Shown here piece after piece: positions 20,501 to 32,656 of a stretch of DNA of 64,000 bases. Under the pieces are notes generated by a model. The model saw nothing but the letters and a program-made list of their open reading frames with translations. It did no database searches and was not told the DNA's origin. How positions within the stretch are numbered: the stretch's first letter is position 1; every line of letters starts with the position of its first letter. Source of the DNA: Lyophyllum atratum (taxonomy: Eukaryota; Basidiomycota; Agaricomycetes; Agaricales; Lyophyllaceae); contig JACGCN010000006.1 in assembly GCA_014905825.1 (NCBI GenBank), positions 1,798,001 through 1,862,000 of the forward strand, given 5' to 3'. Both the position numbers and the translations under genes were made by a program.

Positions 20501-22618
20501 TCGTCAAGTGCCTCCGATCACGAACAATATCCCCCGATCCGAGTATACCGATACGGAGAAGACACCTAAGGCGAAAAAAGTTATGCCTCCGTCTGACCAG
20601 AGTGACAACAGTATATCGTTCTTTGACGACTCGGCTTTGACGCCTCCATCGCGACCGGATCCATTTTCTTCGGCGACTCCTGATCCATCGTCCTCTTTGA
20701 GTGATTATCCAGCCCATTCGACTTCGGAGTCGTCGTCCACCACATCATCGCAATACTCCCTCGGGCCCCTGGGTCCTCAAGGATCCCTTTTTCTGGAGAG
20801 GATAGACGAGGAGTTAGCACGGGGCTCTCGTAGCCGTATCTGGGCAACATCTACCGAAGAACCCCTGCGGAAGTTGCTGCTTGCGACTCCCGTCTTCCAG
20901 GTCGTCAATCACAACTGCACTTAAAGATCGGTTCCTCTTCCTATTCAGTGATATCTTGGTTATCGCGAAACCAGTCTTCGCTGATCAAGAGGCTTATCTT
21001 GACAAAAACCCCATGGACCGAAAATTCATCGTTAAGAGTGTTGTGATGCTGAGCCAACTACGCTTTACGGAGGGGCGGGCAGAATTGGAGACGAAGGAAA
21101 CGAATGGTGTCAAGTCCCGAAATCGCCTTCTCGGATCGTTTGTTCGTGACTTTGCCAAGGACCCCGACAACGCCATCAGCTCTCTTTACATGAGGTCTGG
21201 ACATGGAGATGATCCTATTGCTGTAGGGCAGCTGCTCTTCAAAACATTGGACTTTGGATCGGGTAAGACTAGGGGAGTACCTCGCGAAACGCGCCTCGAA
21301 ATCAGTCCTCAAAGTCTATTTGGACTCCTTCATGTTCTTGGGTCTGAGAGTAGACAAGGCCTTGCGGGTCTTCCTCCTGTCCATTCACATCCCAGCAAGA
21401 ACTTCTCACCACCATAACGGTTTGGAGTACTTGTTGGAAGCTTTTGCTGGGCGGTGGTACGAAGCGAATGCAAGACTCGTGGATTACAACAAAGATCACG
21501 CCCACCGCTTTGTGCGCGCCATTGTCCAGCTCAATGATCTACTACATGGGGGAATTGCTGAAGAGTATGGCCCTATCGAGGCTCCAGAGCGGGAAGTCGG
21601 CAGCGACGAGTTCGTGGATGCCTTCCGACGGTACGATCAGAAAAGTTCAGGTGTCGGATGGACTTTTGCGAGACGTCTACGAATCCATAGTCAACGAGAG
21701 GCTCTGTCAAAGCCCAACTACCAGCAGTCGGGTAGAACCCATCGCCATTAAGCGAGCCATACCCCCCTGTCTAACTTGGAGAATCGAGTCTGAACCTATA
21801 GTTCTTCGAATACCTCATACCGACCCCGGCCTCAGCATCGAACTCTACGGACAAGATTTAATTTTCGATCCTCCGGTTCTAAACTTCGGCAAGTCACCCG
21901 AAGTCTCATTCCGCGTCAAAGGTGTTTCGCTCGGTTCGAAGTCGATCATCATGCGTCGATCGGGTCCGAATGCAATCAAGTACTCTGGCTTGCCATTGAA
22001 CAGCCCTGTACTTATCGAACGTGCATTCATGAGACATACTTTCCAGGTGGCGTTCCAAAATCATAACGGGTTGAAGCGGAGATATATGTTCAGCATGGAT
22101 GATTCGGTTCTGCGACACCAGTGGGCTGCGCATATTCGACGACAGATGGAAAGAGCTACCGAGTACTCAGGAGCATCCAAATTCCGGCGGGCGGCTGAAA
22201 CACTAGCTTTCAGAGTCCTGCAAGAAACCTTGGTTGGTTCATCGCCGGTTCGTGCACAGAAGGCTTTTCAGCGCACGAATGTGTCTCCTGTCAACCTCAG
22301 TGGTGGCCCACGTTTCGGAGGAGCCGTGTCGAATGCCTTCCAACTCCCGCCCCTTCACGTTCGTTCTAAATCCCGCAGCAAGTTCTATCACCGAGACGGC
22401 GCAGGGAAGAACGAGTTAGACCTTAGCCAGCCGCTCAACCACCGTGGACAGCGTGAGGACGATGGGGGAGAGCAGAAGCACTGCAAGACCGTAGCGAAGG
22501 TCCACTGTGGTCTGCTGAGGAGCTCAAGATGCTCTGCGAACAAAACGGCACCATTGCGTCGCTGCTCTCGTACCTTCAGTCGTCGTCCTCCGAGCAAGGA
22601 AACATCAACGGCCTATAG
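17560..22618 (+). CDS. Sec7-domain protein with flanking PH regions (SYT1/BRAG-like Arf-GEF family)
   Basis: This is a very large protein (~1,600 residues). The N-terminus is low-complexity: a VEVEVEAEIEVEVEA acidic run, an RSRSRSRSR run and many S/P motifs. A PH-like segment ('LKDRFLFLFSDILVIAKPVF') comes before the Sec7 domain ('DRVRLGEYLAKRASKSVLKV', 'GLRVDKALRVFLLSIHIP', 'LEYLLEAFAGRWYEANARL'). A second PH region follows ('IIMRRSGPNAIKYSGLPL', 'FMRHTFQVAFQNHNGLKRRY'). It ends 'LLSYLQSSSSEQGNINGL', TAG 22616. Sec7 proteins load Arf GTPases with GTP at Golgi and endosomal membranes. The frame must change at about 17835, 18290, 18557, 20540, 20915, 21253, 21650 and 22480. Where Arf-GEFs have the Gly-Glu 'glutamic finger', this one reads IPARTSHH. 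The first exon may lie further upstream. Confidence 0.8.
17770..17832 (+). repeat. Coding GTCGAG/GTCGAA repeat
   Basis: A degenerate Val-Glu dipeptide array (GTCGAGGTCGAGGTCGAAGCAGAAATCGAAGTCGAA...) lies in the N-terminal region of the Sec7 protein. It ends at an in-frame TAG (17833), which disappears if the frame is moved by one base here. Confidence 0.75.
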
Positions 22619-23041
22619 TTCCTTTCGTGGTTACATATTTTTCTCCTGCTTGGTGAGTAAGGTTTGCCGGCAAATGCTTCCTATCCGCGACTAATCTCCA
22701 TGACCAGGGCTATGATCACTCTCATTTACACGCATACTGCATCTGCTATCTGACTCCTTCTTTAAACCTGTCTGTGCTATTTCTGCGTATTTACAGCAGG
22801 GCCGCTATCCTGTGATTAATCCTGTTCTGTACAATATTGCTTTGAATGAATGAAACTCATCGATGTGACTGTGTGACTGTGTGACAATGCGGGTTCAGCC
22901 GTTGCCTCACCACCGTCAATCCGTCGCATACTCCGTTTTTCTCAGTCTCCGTCAATGCGTCTGCTGAGCTGATCGCCCCCCATCCCACCGTCGTCCATTT
23001 TCCTGCCTGAAATATCCAGGCCTTGCTGACGATTTCAATAC

Positions 23042-24508
23042 ATGGCGCGCGTTTATGCCGACGTTAACGCGACCCTCGGCCAGTCGTGGTACGATTATGG
23101 TCAGTGGCTCCTTTTTCTCTATCCGTTTCGTGCAATTTAAGATCCTGCTTGTAACCATTCAGACAATTTCCGGATTGACTGGAGCCCACCCGAGCGCTAT
23201 GAGATCGTCCGACGCGTGGGTGGCGGGAAATACTCCGAAGTACACGATCGAATCCTTGCACAACCACTTATAAGCTAACTCTACGATGCAGGTATTCGAG
23301 GGAGTTGATATGGCCAATAACGACCAGTGTATCATAAAGGTTCTAAAGCCCGTGGCGGCCAAAAAAATCAAACGCGAAATCAAGGTCCTTCGGAACTTGA
23401 CTGGTGGACCCAACGTGGTTGCTCTTCTTGACGTTGTTCTTGATTGTAAGTTTCATTTTGTCATATCACACCAGCTACCTGCTTGCTTCATGTTTTGTGC
23501 ACACTAGCTTCCGGCCGATACCACAGTCTCATCATGGAATACGTCGACAACACAGAGTGGAAGCACCTATTCCCACGTCTAACTGAATCCGATATCAAAC
23601 ACTATAGTTTTCAACTTTTGAAGGTTTGTACTTCGCCAACCCTTGCTCCCCTAGCTTATAGCAGGTCATTGTAGGCTCTTGATTTTGTTCACTCACACGG
23701 CGTCATGCATCGAGATGTAAAACCTGGAAATGTGATGGTCGATTATCAGCATCGAAAGGTATAACGCATTGTGGTTCTCTACAAATGAAATACCTGATCT
23801 TAAATATTCGCAGCTTAGATTAATCGACTGGGGATTGGCTGAGTTCTATCATCCGGGTACAGATTACCACATTCGTGTTGGATCGAGATACTACAAAGCC
23901 CCCGAACTATTGGTTGGATACAAGCAGTATGACTATAGTCTCGATATGTGGAGTGTTGGATGCATGTTTGCTTCCATGGTGAGTGTATCCTCCTTACCAA
24001 GGTTCTGACATGCATCTGATCTCTGGTAGATATTTCGGCGTGAACACTTCTTCCGTGGGTCGGATAACAACGACCAGCTGCTCAAGATATTGAAGGCCCT
24101 GGGGACGGAGCAGTTTGATGTGTACCTGAGAAAGTACAACATACACTTTGAGACGGAACTTGAGTCTCTACTCACAAAGTCAGCATAAATTTCTATAGCC
24201 CTCTTGAACTTACTAAATATATCACCAGCTACGCGAAGCTAGCTTGGCCAAAGTTCATTACAGTGGACAACCAACCCCTTGCTTCCTCCGAAGCCATGGA
24301 CCTCCTTGACAAGTTGTTAAGGTATGACCATCAGGAACGACTTACAGCGCGCGAAGCCCAAGCCCACGTGTATTTCAGTATGTCCTTCTACAATGTCGTG
24401 TTCAGGTCCCTAAGCCTGACCCCCTGCATCGCCGCAGACTCGGTGCGCCTCGAGGCGTCGTCAACCAAGGTAGAATCAATCAGTGATTCTGGATTTTCCT
24501 CCACGTGA
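23042..24508 (+). CDS. CKA1: Casein kinase 2 catalytic subunit alpha
   Basis: This is a constitutive acidophilic Ser/Thr kinase acting in nucleus and cytoplasm. Starting at [14 protein letters not shown], exons join to the Gly loop '[14 protein letters not shown]', the Lys-rich stretch '[17 protein letters not shown]', the catalytic loop '[15 protein letters not shown]', the CK2-specific DWG ('[12 protein letters not shown]' in place of DFG) and '[20 protein letters not shown]'. The C-lobe holds '[20 protein letters not shown]' and '[18 protein letters not shown]'. Eight introns, all GT-AG, leave no frame break. The length (~335 residues) is normal for the family. It is very highly conserved and the assignment is secure. 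Confidence 0.96.
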
Positions 24509-24952
24509 TCCTATTCTACATTCACCAAATCATTCATTACAAGACACCTTACATACATAGCAGCGATTCCGGACGCTTTATGCTTATAGTTATCAGTCCT
24601 ACGTAACATTACGTCCTACATTGTGCAGCAATAGTATACCACCTATTTTTCGGTTCATTTTTGGTGGCACTTGAGCCTATCTGTGACAATAAACTTTGAA
24701 ACGTGCTCTCCATGCTGTACCTCTCATCCCGTCATGATGCGGGGTGTGTCAGGAGGCGCCAAATACGTATCCCAGTATTGATAGGAGCAGCACGGGGCAT
24801 CTTGCGTGTTTATCACGCTGATTCAATGCGTCAACATGCTGGAGTGAACCGAGGGACATATATTGCTTAGTTCGAGCAATGATATGGCACCCATATCAAA
24901 GTCATAGCTGAATACCTATATCCTTCTATCGCGAGGAGCACGCGACTCATCA

Positions 24953-25882
24953 ATGGCTACATTACACCCTCGCACCCACACCGCTCGTCCCTATCATATT
25001 CACCGTTCAAATACGGATCTTCCGACACCGACACAATCCTCCACTCGGCGCATGCCTCACCGTTCCGCGACGTATCACGGCGACAAGGGCGATACACCAT
25101 GGCAACACATGGCACATGCATATACCTGGGTAGTCGAGAACGAATACATCACACTCGACAAGCGCGACAGGAAGACCGAGCAATGGATCCTGGAACAGCA
25201 GATGTTCCTAGCGGCTGAGGGCAGTGACCGGCGTCCAGCGCGAGCCCCTGGCGTCCAGCAGAAGATCTGGGAGGAAATGGTGTACTCTTACGAAATCGAG
25301 GCAGAACGGTGGATGAGACACGAGGCAGAGGCGAGGCGGAGAGCAGCCGAGAAAGAGAGGAAAGCGAGAATGGTCGAGGAGGAAATCAGGCGGATAGAGA
25401 CGAGGATTCGATACAAGCGAGAAGTTGAACGAAGGAAATTTGCGGAGGAGAAGCAGAGAATGTACGAGCAGCTCAAAGAGCAGGAGATGCGGAACCGACT
25501 CAAGGCCGACAAGGCCGCGCTCGAGGCCTGGCGCCACTACGAAGAACGATGGAGTACTCTTCCGACATCTTCAGAGACATTGACATTCGCGTCGGTACCG
25601 TGGCCGGTCGTTTCGCAGCCTACGAAAGCGGGGGACATCGAACCTGCTGCAATCATGTCATTCCTATTCTGTCCTTTGCATTCTGAAGACCAAACGCGCA
25701 AGGAGAGGATCCGCAGCGCTCAACTGCGATGGCATCCGGACCGGTTCCAACGTCTTTTGGGAAGGGTGAAAGAAGAGGACAAGAGTGAAGTCGAGGAGGG
25801 GGTGGGGATCGTTGCGCGATGTTTGAACGATATGATGGCGCAACAAACGGCGGTTGCGGTACAGATAAGATCCTTTAGATAA
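24953..25882 (+). CDS. NFKBIL1-like coiled-coil/J-like protein
   Basis: A single-exon gene of 309 residues. The centre is a charged coiled coil (~125-215, AEARRRAAEKERKARMVEEE and onward). The C-terminus reads 'RIRSAQLRWHPDRFQRLLGR' and 'GIVARCLNDMM', matching the J-domain-like end shared by animal NF-kappa-B inhibitor-like 1 and fungal homologues. It contains HPDRF rather than the canonical HPD-K of DnaJ proteins. Animal NFKBIL1 has been linked to RNA processing; the fungal role is not established. Confidence 0.65.
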   Translation: MATLHPRTHTARPYHIHRSNTDLPTPTQSSTRRMPHRSATYHGDKGDTPWQHMAHAYTWVVENEYITLDKRDRKTEQWILEQQMFLAAEGSDRRPARAPGVQQKIWEEMVYSYEIEAERWMRHEAEARRRAAEKERKARMVEEEIRRIETRIRYKREVERRKFAEEKQRMYEQLKEQEMRNRLKADKAALEAWRHYEERWSTLPTSSETLTFASVPWPVVSQPTKAGDIEPAAIMSFLFCPLHSEDQTRKERIRSAQLRWHPDRFQRLLGRVKEEDKSEVEEGVGIVARCLNDMMAQQTAVAVQIRSFR

Positions 25883-26008
25883 CTTATGTAATCTAAGTAA
25901 CATATTTGTTGACGTCTGCTTGATCCCAAAGCCGTTGCTGACACGTCCTTGCCGATACTTTACTCAGCCGTACTAAATATTTCGGCTTGCCTTCACTCGT
26001 TGTCCGCG

Positions 26009-26882
26009 ATGTTATCCCGGTTTACGCGTCTTCCTCTCCGGAGATGTCTTCATACACTCCCTCCCCGCTCTCCCCCCTCACTGGGTCGAATTGGTCTTAC
26101 CCTGGGCGCCTCGGCAGCGGTCACTGCAACGTATCTCACTTGGCATCTGACTTCCGACAGTCGTTCTCTAGCACTTGACAGCGCAACAAAATTCCCTGGT
26201 GAGTTGTATGGTACAAATTGAGGCTGGTTTCTCTCAGCTCACACCTAACAACAGCTACTCAGCAGCCCGCCGCGTCCTCACCATCTGGACCCCCACTACG
26301 TTCCCTGCCTGTGTCGTCTGAGGACCCCGCCACTTCAGAACACATTCCAGACGTGGACTCGGCACCCAGAACGGACGATCCCTCAGACGACGAAACGGAC
26401 GTCCCTCCAACGGATGGCGAAGGGGAGTCATCGCCAGACGAGGCTGGCGCAGGCGGCGCCTTCAATCCCGTTACCGGCGAAATAAACTGGGATTGCCCCT
26501 GCCTCGGCGGCATGGCACATGGTCCGTGTGGTCCCCAGTTCCGAGAGGCATTTTCCTGCTTTATATATTCGGAAGAGGAACCGAAGGGTATCAATTGTGT
26601 AGAAAAGTTCAAGGCCATGCAAGATTGCTTTAGAGAACATCCCGACATATATGGCGATGGTAGGTGTGCGCTCCTTGTTCCGAGAGCGTTTCTACTAATA
26701 CTTTTGGCCTAGAAATTATGGATGACGATGACGACGACGAACCCGCGCCTGCCGTCGCGGTCACTAGAAGTAGCCGTCGTGACCCTGTCCGATGCCGACA
26801 AAGACGAGACTACCCCAAAACCTGCACTCCATGCTACCAAGTCAAAACCCCTGAAGAGCCACCTTCAGAGACTTCGGCTTGA
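26009..26882 (+). CDS. MIA40: Mitochondrial IMS import protein Mia40
   Basis: This is the disulfide relay oxidoreductase of the mitochondrial intermembrane space. It has an Arg-rich presequence ([20 protein letters not shown]) and then a hydrophobic anchor ('[18 protein letters not shown]'), as in fungal membrane-bound Mia40. The active CPC sits in '[16 protein letters not shown]'. Two CX9C pairs follow: '[11 protein letters not shown]' and '[11 protein letters not shown]'. Introns: one after 'SATKFP' (GTGAGT...AACAG, ~26195-26253) and one after 'HPDIYGD' (~26657-26711). The tail is acidic, then basic. The exact C-terminal frame after the last intron is less certain than the core. Confidence 0.93.
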
Positions 26883-27060
26883 ACCTCTAGTACCGCCATG
26901 CACCTTACAAGTATCCCCACTCATACATCACCCCTTGCATCCCCAAGGGTCAGCTATTTAATATCATTATAGACTTTGCAAAAGCCGGACAACGACCAGT
27001 ACACAAGAGGAATACATGCAAGCACGAAAACAGAAAACAAGAAGTCATATACATACAGGG

Positions 27061-30000
27061 CTAGTCCATTCTAAATCTTTTCTCGATAACGCGCTCCTTG
27101 AGTTTATATCCATTCGTGGCAAACAGTTTCGAACGCAGGAAAGGCGTGATGTCGAAAATGTCATGTTCCTTTGCCTGCCGCAGATGCGTGTTAACGTTGC
27201 ATACAATCTGGGAGACATTTGCACGTACTCTGTCTTCGAGCTCGGTCAATTTCACAGTCACTAACTCCGGTTGCTCATGTCTCTGGAGCTGATGGAGCCT
27301 TGCCTTGTCCTTGATGATACCACCAAGCAAGAACGCGAGCAGTTCTTCGTGGTCTTTGGATTGAGTTAAATACTTTCGGAATCCCTGCAAACCTACACTG
27401 AGAACCTCCGAATCTTGAGAGCACTAGAAGAAAGTCACTGACCCTCTGCAATGTTTTCTTGATGCTCATTTTTTGCGCGCTCACGAAACTTCCCACCGCG
27501 ACTTCAATGGCCAGGTCGATGTCGTCAGCGCGGACGTACTCCCTCAGTGCCATCTTCGCGCTCGCCTCCGCCATCCGAATCATGCTTTCTAGATGACGCA
27601 CGGTGATCGGATACGAGCCAGTGGCCATGGACTCTCGGCGGAGATCAGCAAAGAGCCGCCCAAGCTTCTCCTGGTCGAGGTCATACAGCTTAGGCCGAAT
27701 CTTCTCCCGCGCGTACATGATGTATTTGCGGAGCACGTCCTGGGGGATGATCTGCAGGAAGAGGAAGAGATGGTCACATTAATGATATCCACCCACCACG
27801 GTCAGGGAGATGGAGCTTCTTACATCCGAATCCAACGACGGTCCCGACATCCATCTCCTCCGTCTCCTTGTCAAACTTCGGGTGGCTTCTGAGATGGCTC
27901 CCCACCACGAAGCGCGCCAGCAGCTCGTCCATGACAGGGTCCACGGTATCCTTCACCACGCACAGCACATCGAAACGCGACTAAGATCGGCTCTGTTAGC
28001 TCGACGTTCTGCTGAAACGGAATCGTCGGATTGTAGCGCCCGCGAATGGGATTGGCCGCAGCGATGATCGCGCAACGCGCCTGCAATGTTGTCACGATAC
28101 CGGCCTTGGAAATAGAGATTGACTGCTGCTCCATCGCCTCGTGAATGGACGTCCGGTCCGCATCGTTCATCTTATCGAACTCGTCAATCAAGCAAGTCCC
28201 TTTATCCGCCAGGACTAGTGCACCGCCTTCCAGTGTCCATTCACGCGTGATAGGATCTTGCGCACGCTAGCGGTAAGACCAACGGCAGAGGCACCCTGAC
28301 CAGTAGCAAAGACGGAACGATGGGCCGTCTTTTCAACATATTTTAGGAACTGTGACTTTGGCGGTTCCAGGATCTCCGAGAAGGAGCACGTTGATGTCGC
28401 CACGGATTCGGTGCTTGTGGTTAATGTCCTTGGGAACGCCCCCAAAGAGAGATAGTGCGATTGCTGTTTTAATGTCCTCGTGGCCATAGATTGAGGGCGC
28501 GATGGACTTTATGATACGTTTCCGGATGCGTTCATCACGAGCAAGATTGCGCATTTCTTTCTCGTCTTCTTCAGTGAGGCGGAAAGCGGCGAAGAGGTCT
28601 TCCTTCTTGTTGACATGGTTGGCCTCGATAACCGTGGAGAAGACTGGGAAGCCATTCTTGGAATTGAGAGACGCGTCGAAGTTGTTCCTATAGACACCCG
28701 TAATTTCCTGCAGGTTGATTTAGTTGATGGCAGGCAAAACTAGTACTAGAACACAGACCACTTCTTCGCCCGGTTTTGCGCTATCGATAAGATCCCACAG
28801 AAGAATGACTTCACGATGTCTGGGCAGTCGACCTGCTGGTACAGATCCAGGAGACTCTTGTAGTGTCATTTTCTGATAATTACGGTATACGGTCTAGGAT
28901 GATGAGTCAATTGAGTAATTCACATAGACGTGGCAGAAAGCAAACCTGTTCCGAGTTGACTGGGAAGGGACCTTTACTCTCGCAATTCGCACAATAACTG
29001 ATCTTGACTTCCCTTGTTGCGTCTTGGTAGAACGGCCCCAGGACAGCACCACATTTTCGGCAATCGAACTTGACGTACTTCAACTGGGGAAAGACGCCAC
29101 TTCGACGGGTGACGACGCCCTGAGACGCGGACGAGGTTGTTGAGGTTGGCCCGGCGGAGATCCCGCAGAGACGAGCTGAGAGGAAGATCGGCAATACGGA
29201 CGTGGACCTCGGAATGAATGCGTTTGTAAGATGGGTAATAGACAAGAATGGCATTAACGGCCACTTCATCGAAGATTTCTAACATTGCTGTCGGTGAATT
29301 AGTGAGGAAGTATGCCAAAATCGGCTTGGAAAGGGCCAAGTGGAGGTAGGACACTTCCAAAGACTCGGAGTTAGCTGTTTAGACTGCGAGTCAGGCGACA
29401 CTGTAGTGGCATAGCATAACGGGATTCTTACTTTCACCGAGGTTACGGATACGTTGACCATAAACCGAGGCACCGTGTTCGTCAACATATGTCATGAGAA
29501 ATTGGCGGAAATGCCTAACGATAGACCGCCGGACGCGTTCGTTTGCAATCCATTCAACAATTGATTTGGCCTTGATATCGCTGAGCTGTTCCAAGGGTAG
29601 CTCCTGCAGAATACGAAGGTCAACTGAGCCTGACAGAGGACTGGAAGGCTGCTCACATCCTCGATACCATCCATGTCATCGAGGTCACGTCGTTCATCGT
29701 ATGCTCTCCGTGTACGGTGTTTCATGCGAGAAACTCCAAGCTCATCCACCCCCTCGTCTTCATCCATATCATCATCGCTTCCGAGAAAAGCAGGGGCACG
29801 ACTGCGACGTGCGGCGCGAGCCCCTCGCTTCCCAGTTCGCTCCTGGCGATCTCGACGCGCCATCTTCTGTTCAGCCGCACGACGAGCTTCTGGCGATAGG
29901 TCGTCCACATCGTCGTCATCGTTGATCCCAGCATCTGAATACCTATCGAGGAGTTCATTGGGTGCGTAGTCTCTATTTCACGGATTCATTGAGTAGCCGA

Positions 30001-30321
30001 ATCAGAGGCAGGAGGATCTACGCACTCTTCGAGATTGTTGCCAAAAAGATCCTCTCCTTCCTCCTCCTCCTCGTCATCAACATCACGTATCGCGTCACGA
30101 TCATCCAGGCTTTCATCTGTATCTGAGAATGGAGCTGGTGGAGACGAGGGAGGTAAAGAGGAATCGGAATCGCGCCGGGCATGGGTGGGACGTGAAGGGG
30201 GTGATGAACCAGCAGTTGGGGATGCGGATCTCTGGCGCTTTGAACCTCGCGGTACGTTAGACTAGTAGGGTGGGACCTTTTTAGCTGCAGACGGGGGAAG
30301 AAAGGGAAGAAAGCATACCAT
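27061..30321 (-). CDS. MCM2: MCM2 replicative helicase subunit
   Basis: This is a subunit of the MCM2-7 helicase, loaded at origins in G1. The acidic N-terminus ('[20 protein letters not shown]') fits MCM2 histone-binding tails. The zinc finger reads '[15 protein letters not shown]' ... '[12 protein letters not shown]'. The AAA+ core has Walker A '[19 protein letters not shown]', Walker B '[15 protein letters not shown]' and sensor '[19 protein letters not shown]'. The winged-helix end is '[18 protein letters not shown]', TAG 27061-27063. The first exon appears to be ATG alone (30319-30321), joined over 30318-30262 to '[12 protein letters not shown]'. Frame changes of one base are needed near 27980, 28257 and 29116, each inside universally conserved motifs. 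It is convergent with MIA40, with 178 bp between stop codons. Confidence 0.93.
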
Positions 30322-30507
30322 GTTGGAAGGGGCGGTGGTGGGAGAAGGAAGACAAGACGCGACGCGTCCAAGATCTCTTTAGCTGAGTCTGAAAGCGCGT
30401 TTTTCACCTGGGCGCTCTGTATAACTATACAAAGGGGAGCAAGCTCTCCAATTACGACCAGCTACGGCGAAGTGACATTATAAATTATGTATCTGTGCTA
30501 CAAACAT

Positions 30508-31013
30508 CTACTCGATGGGGCCGGCACCAAGCAGCTCCTCCGAAATGGGTTTTGGAAAGTTCTTCAAAGGTTCTCTATAGCGCGCAAGTTAATGATGCCC
30601 AATTGCAATACACAGCGTTGAATGACTGACTCGCGAATATCCCAGATATCCTCGCTGCTTTTGGCAAGTCGCCTGTGTGCCCACCATTCTGCGCGCCGAG
30701 TGATCCATGCATCACGCCGTTCCTCAGGGTGCAGCGACTTGAGGCTGAGGCAGAACTTGAAGTCTTCCATCTTAGGGGCGCACGCAGGCCTTTCTCCATA
30801 CCTGTAGAGGGATTTTATCTGGTTGCGGATGACTGGGAAGGTCAAATGAGCTTGGGATGGCAATTTTACACGCAAGAGGTGACCTACCATTACAAGACAA
30901 ATATGTGTCAAAAAGACTGACGCACCCTGGAATGTCGTCGGCCGTAGGGTATAAAAGTACGAAGATATGCTTCCTCCTGTCGCACAGCAGGTCCTGAAGT
31001 CGAGTTTCGACAT
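30508..31013 (-). CDS. EMI1: EMI1-like twin-CX9C protein (DUF3128)
   Basis: The spliced minus strand gives 'GCVSLFDTYLSCNVIRNQIK', then 'YGERPACAPKMEDFKFCLSL', then 'EEPLKNFPKPISEELLGAGP', ending at TAG 30508. Both halves have the CX9C spacing (C-VSLFDTYLS-C and C-APKMEDFKF-C), so this is a twin-CX9C protein, the class oxidised by Mia40. Yeast EMI1 is needed for early meiotic induction and affects mitochondria. The two introns are GTAGGT...CCCAG and GTCAGT...TATAG. Near the start ('MSKLDFRT' into 'LLCDRRKHIFVLL') the frame changes by one base. It is divergent from the alpha/beta hydrolase gene, with 123 bp between starts. Confidence 0.75.
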
Positions 31014-31136
31014 GCAGTGGTCACCGGGTGATGTGGTGGATGGAACCGACAGCTGATTTTACCGGGCCGAGAATTGGCGCCGATCTGTTGCTTTATTTAA
31101 ATCAGCCATACAAATTGTTGAAAGATGTAAGTGAAG

Positions 31137-32438
31137 ATGCGTTATCCTTACCGTCATCAGCCCCTCAAGGCCATATACCTCACATACCAGCTCCTTACCA
31201 CTGCCCTTGTCCGCATCCCCTTATGGGTTTTGCTCGCCACTCCCAAGTAAATTCCTACCTCGGTCTACCGAGTCGTCCCCTCTCTAACCCTCAATAGGTC
31301 ATGGCGCCCTAGAGAATCCTGGGACGTGAAACGAGCTGTCCTCGTCAAACTCATTCGTTACTGGATGCATATCTCCGATAAGTAGAGCTTTTTCCTTCGC
31401 CCATTCGCAACGCAAACCGACTTGAGAATGAACAGGTCTGGGCCCATCATAACCCTTCCAAACCACTTAGCCATCACTGCAGGAGCAAACGTCAATGGAA
31501 TCTGGGTCGAACCCAGCCCCCAGCTTGTGACTGGAAAACTGCAGACATGGATGCATGCCACCTCAGTGGCGCCAGTCCGCGTACCCGGCTACTGGTTGCA
31601 CAAGAAGTCCTCAACCATCGAAGTCGCCGCTGCTCCAAGGCCCGGAGAGAAAGTGCTCTACAACCTCCACGGAGGGGCATACATTCGTCTCTCTGCTCAC
31701 CCCTCCGATGTCACGGCTTCCATCCCGCTCGGCATCATTGAACACGTCGATTCCATCCACCGATCATTTTCAATCGAGTACCGCCTCTCTTCATCCAAGC
31801 CCTTCGAAGTTGTCAACCCCTTCCCCGCGGCTCTGCTTGACGCCCTCGCAGGCTACAACTACCTCGTCAACGACGTAGGGTTCGCCCCCGCTGACATCAT
31901 CCTAGCCGGAGATTCTGCTGGTGCAAACCTTGCACATGCTCTCACACGCTACCTTGTGGAATACCGGGAGAGCGAAAGCTCTAGTTTCTCGCTCCCTGCG
32001 CCCCCTGGTGGACTCATCCTCCTCTCACCGTGGGCCGATCTCGGCATGTCACACGAACGGCCGACAGGCTCTTGCCATCGGTTTGCCGATTCAGACTACA
32101 TCCATGTCCTCGAAGGCGGAGGCGGCGACTACGCTAAAGACGCCTTTTTGGGTCCACTGGGCATGGGGGCTGCCGCCCGCAACCCGTACATATCCCCTGC
32201 CTCCTTGGACCCATCCATGAGCATCGACTTCAAAGGCTTCCCTCGCACATTCATCGTGGCTGGCGGCGCAGAGGTTTTGTACGACCAAATCGTGACGCTT
32301 AAGGATAGAATGGTCAAAGATCTAGCAGACCAAGTCACCTACTTCGAGGTGAAAGATGGTGTTCATGATTATTTGATCTTCACGTGGCATGAACCAGAAA
32401 GAACGGAAACGTTGAAGGCGATCGCGAAGTGGGTCTAA
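31137..32438 (+). CDS. Alpha/beta hydrolase (fold-3, HSL-like)
   Basis: A probable esterase/lipase. The first exon from ATG 31137 encodes a short membrane-associated stretch ('AIYLTYQLLTTALVRIPLWV'). Introns are at ~31249-31299 and ~31379-31432. The catalytic domain has the oxyanion HGG motif ('LYNLHGGAYIRLSAHP'), nucleophile elbow 'ILAGDSAGANLAHALTRYL', 'LILLSPWADL', and the terminal acid/His region 'TFIVAGGAEVLYDQ' ... 'VKDGVHDYLIF'. These match hormone-sensitive-lipase-like alpha/beta hydrolases, abundant in wood- and litter-associated fungi. Substrate is not predictable. The last exon is one long open frame. Confidence 0.88.
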
Positions 32439-32656
32439 ATACCTCTATTATATATACGGAGGGTACGGAAAAGGGAGCCTTATTCACATGACCCATACCA
32501 TATCAAGGTCAGACGTATATCCTAGTGCGTTCAAGGTTCCGTCCTCAGTGGACGCTATTTTTCAAGGTGCGCATTGGTGTAGATGATATACCAAAACTAG
32601 TTCATAAAGCATCAAGAGTGCAATGGCGTCTGAGATCGTACACATCGCTCCCCTCC

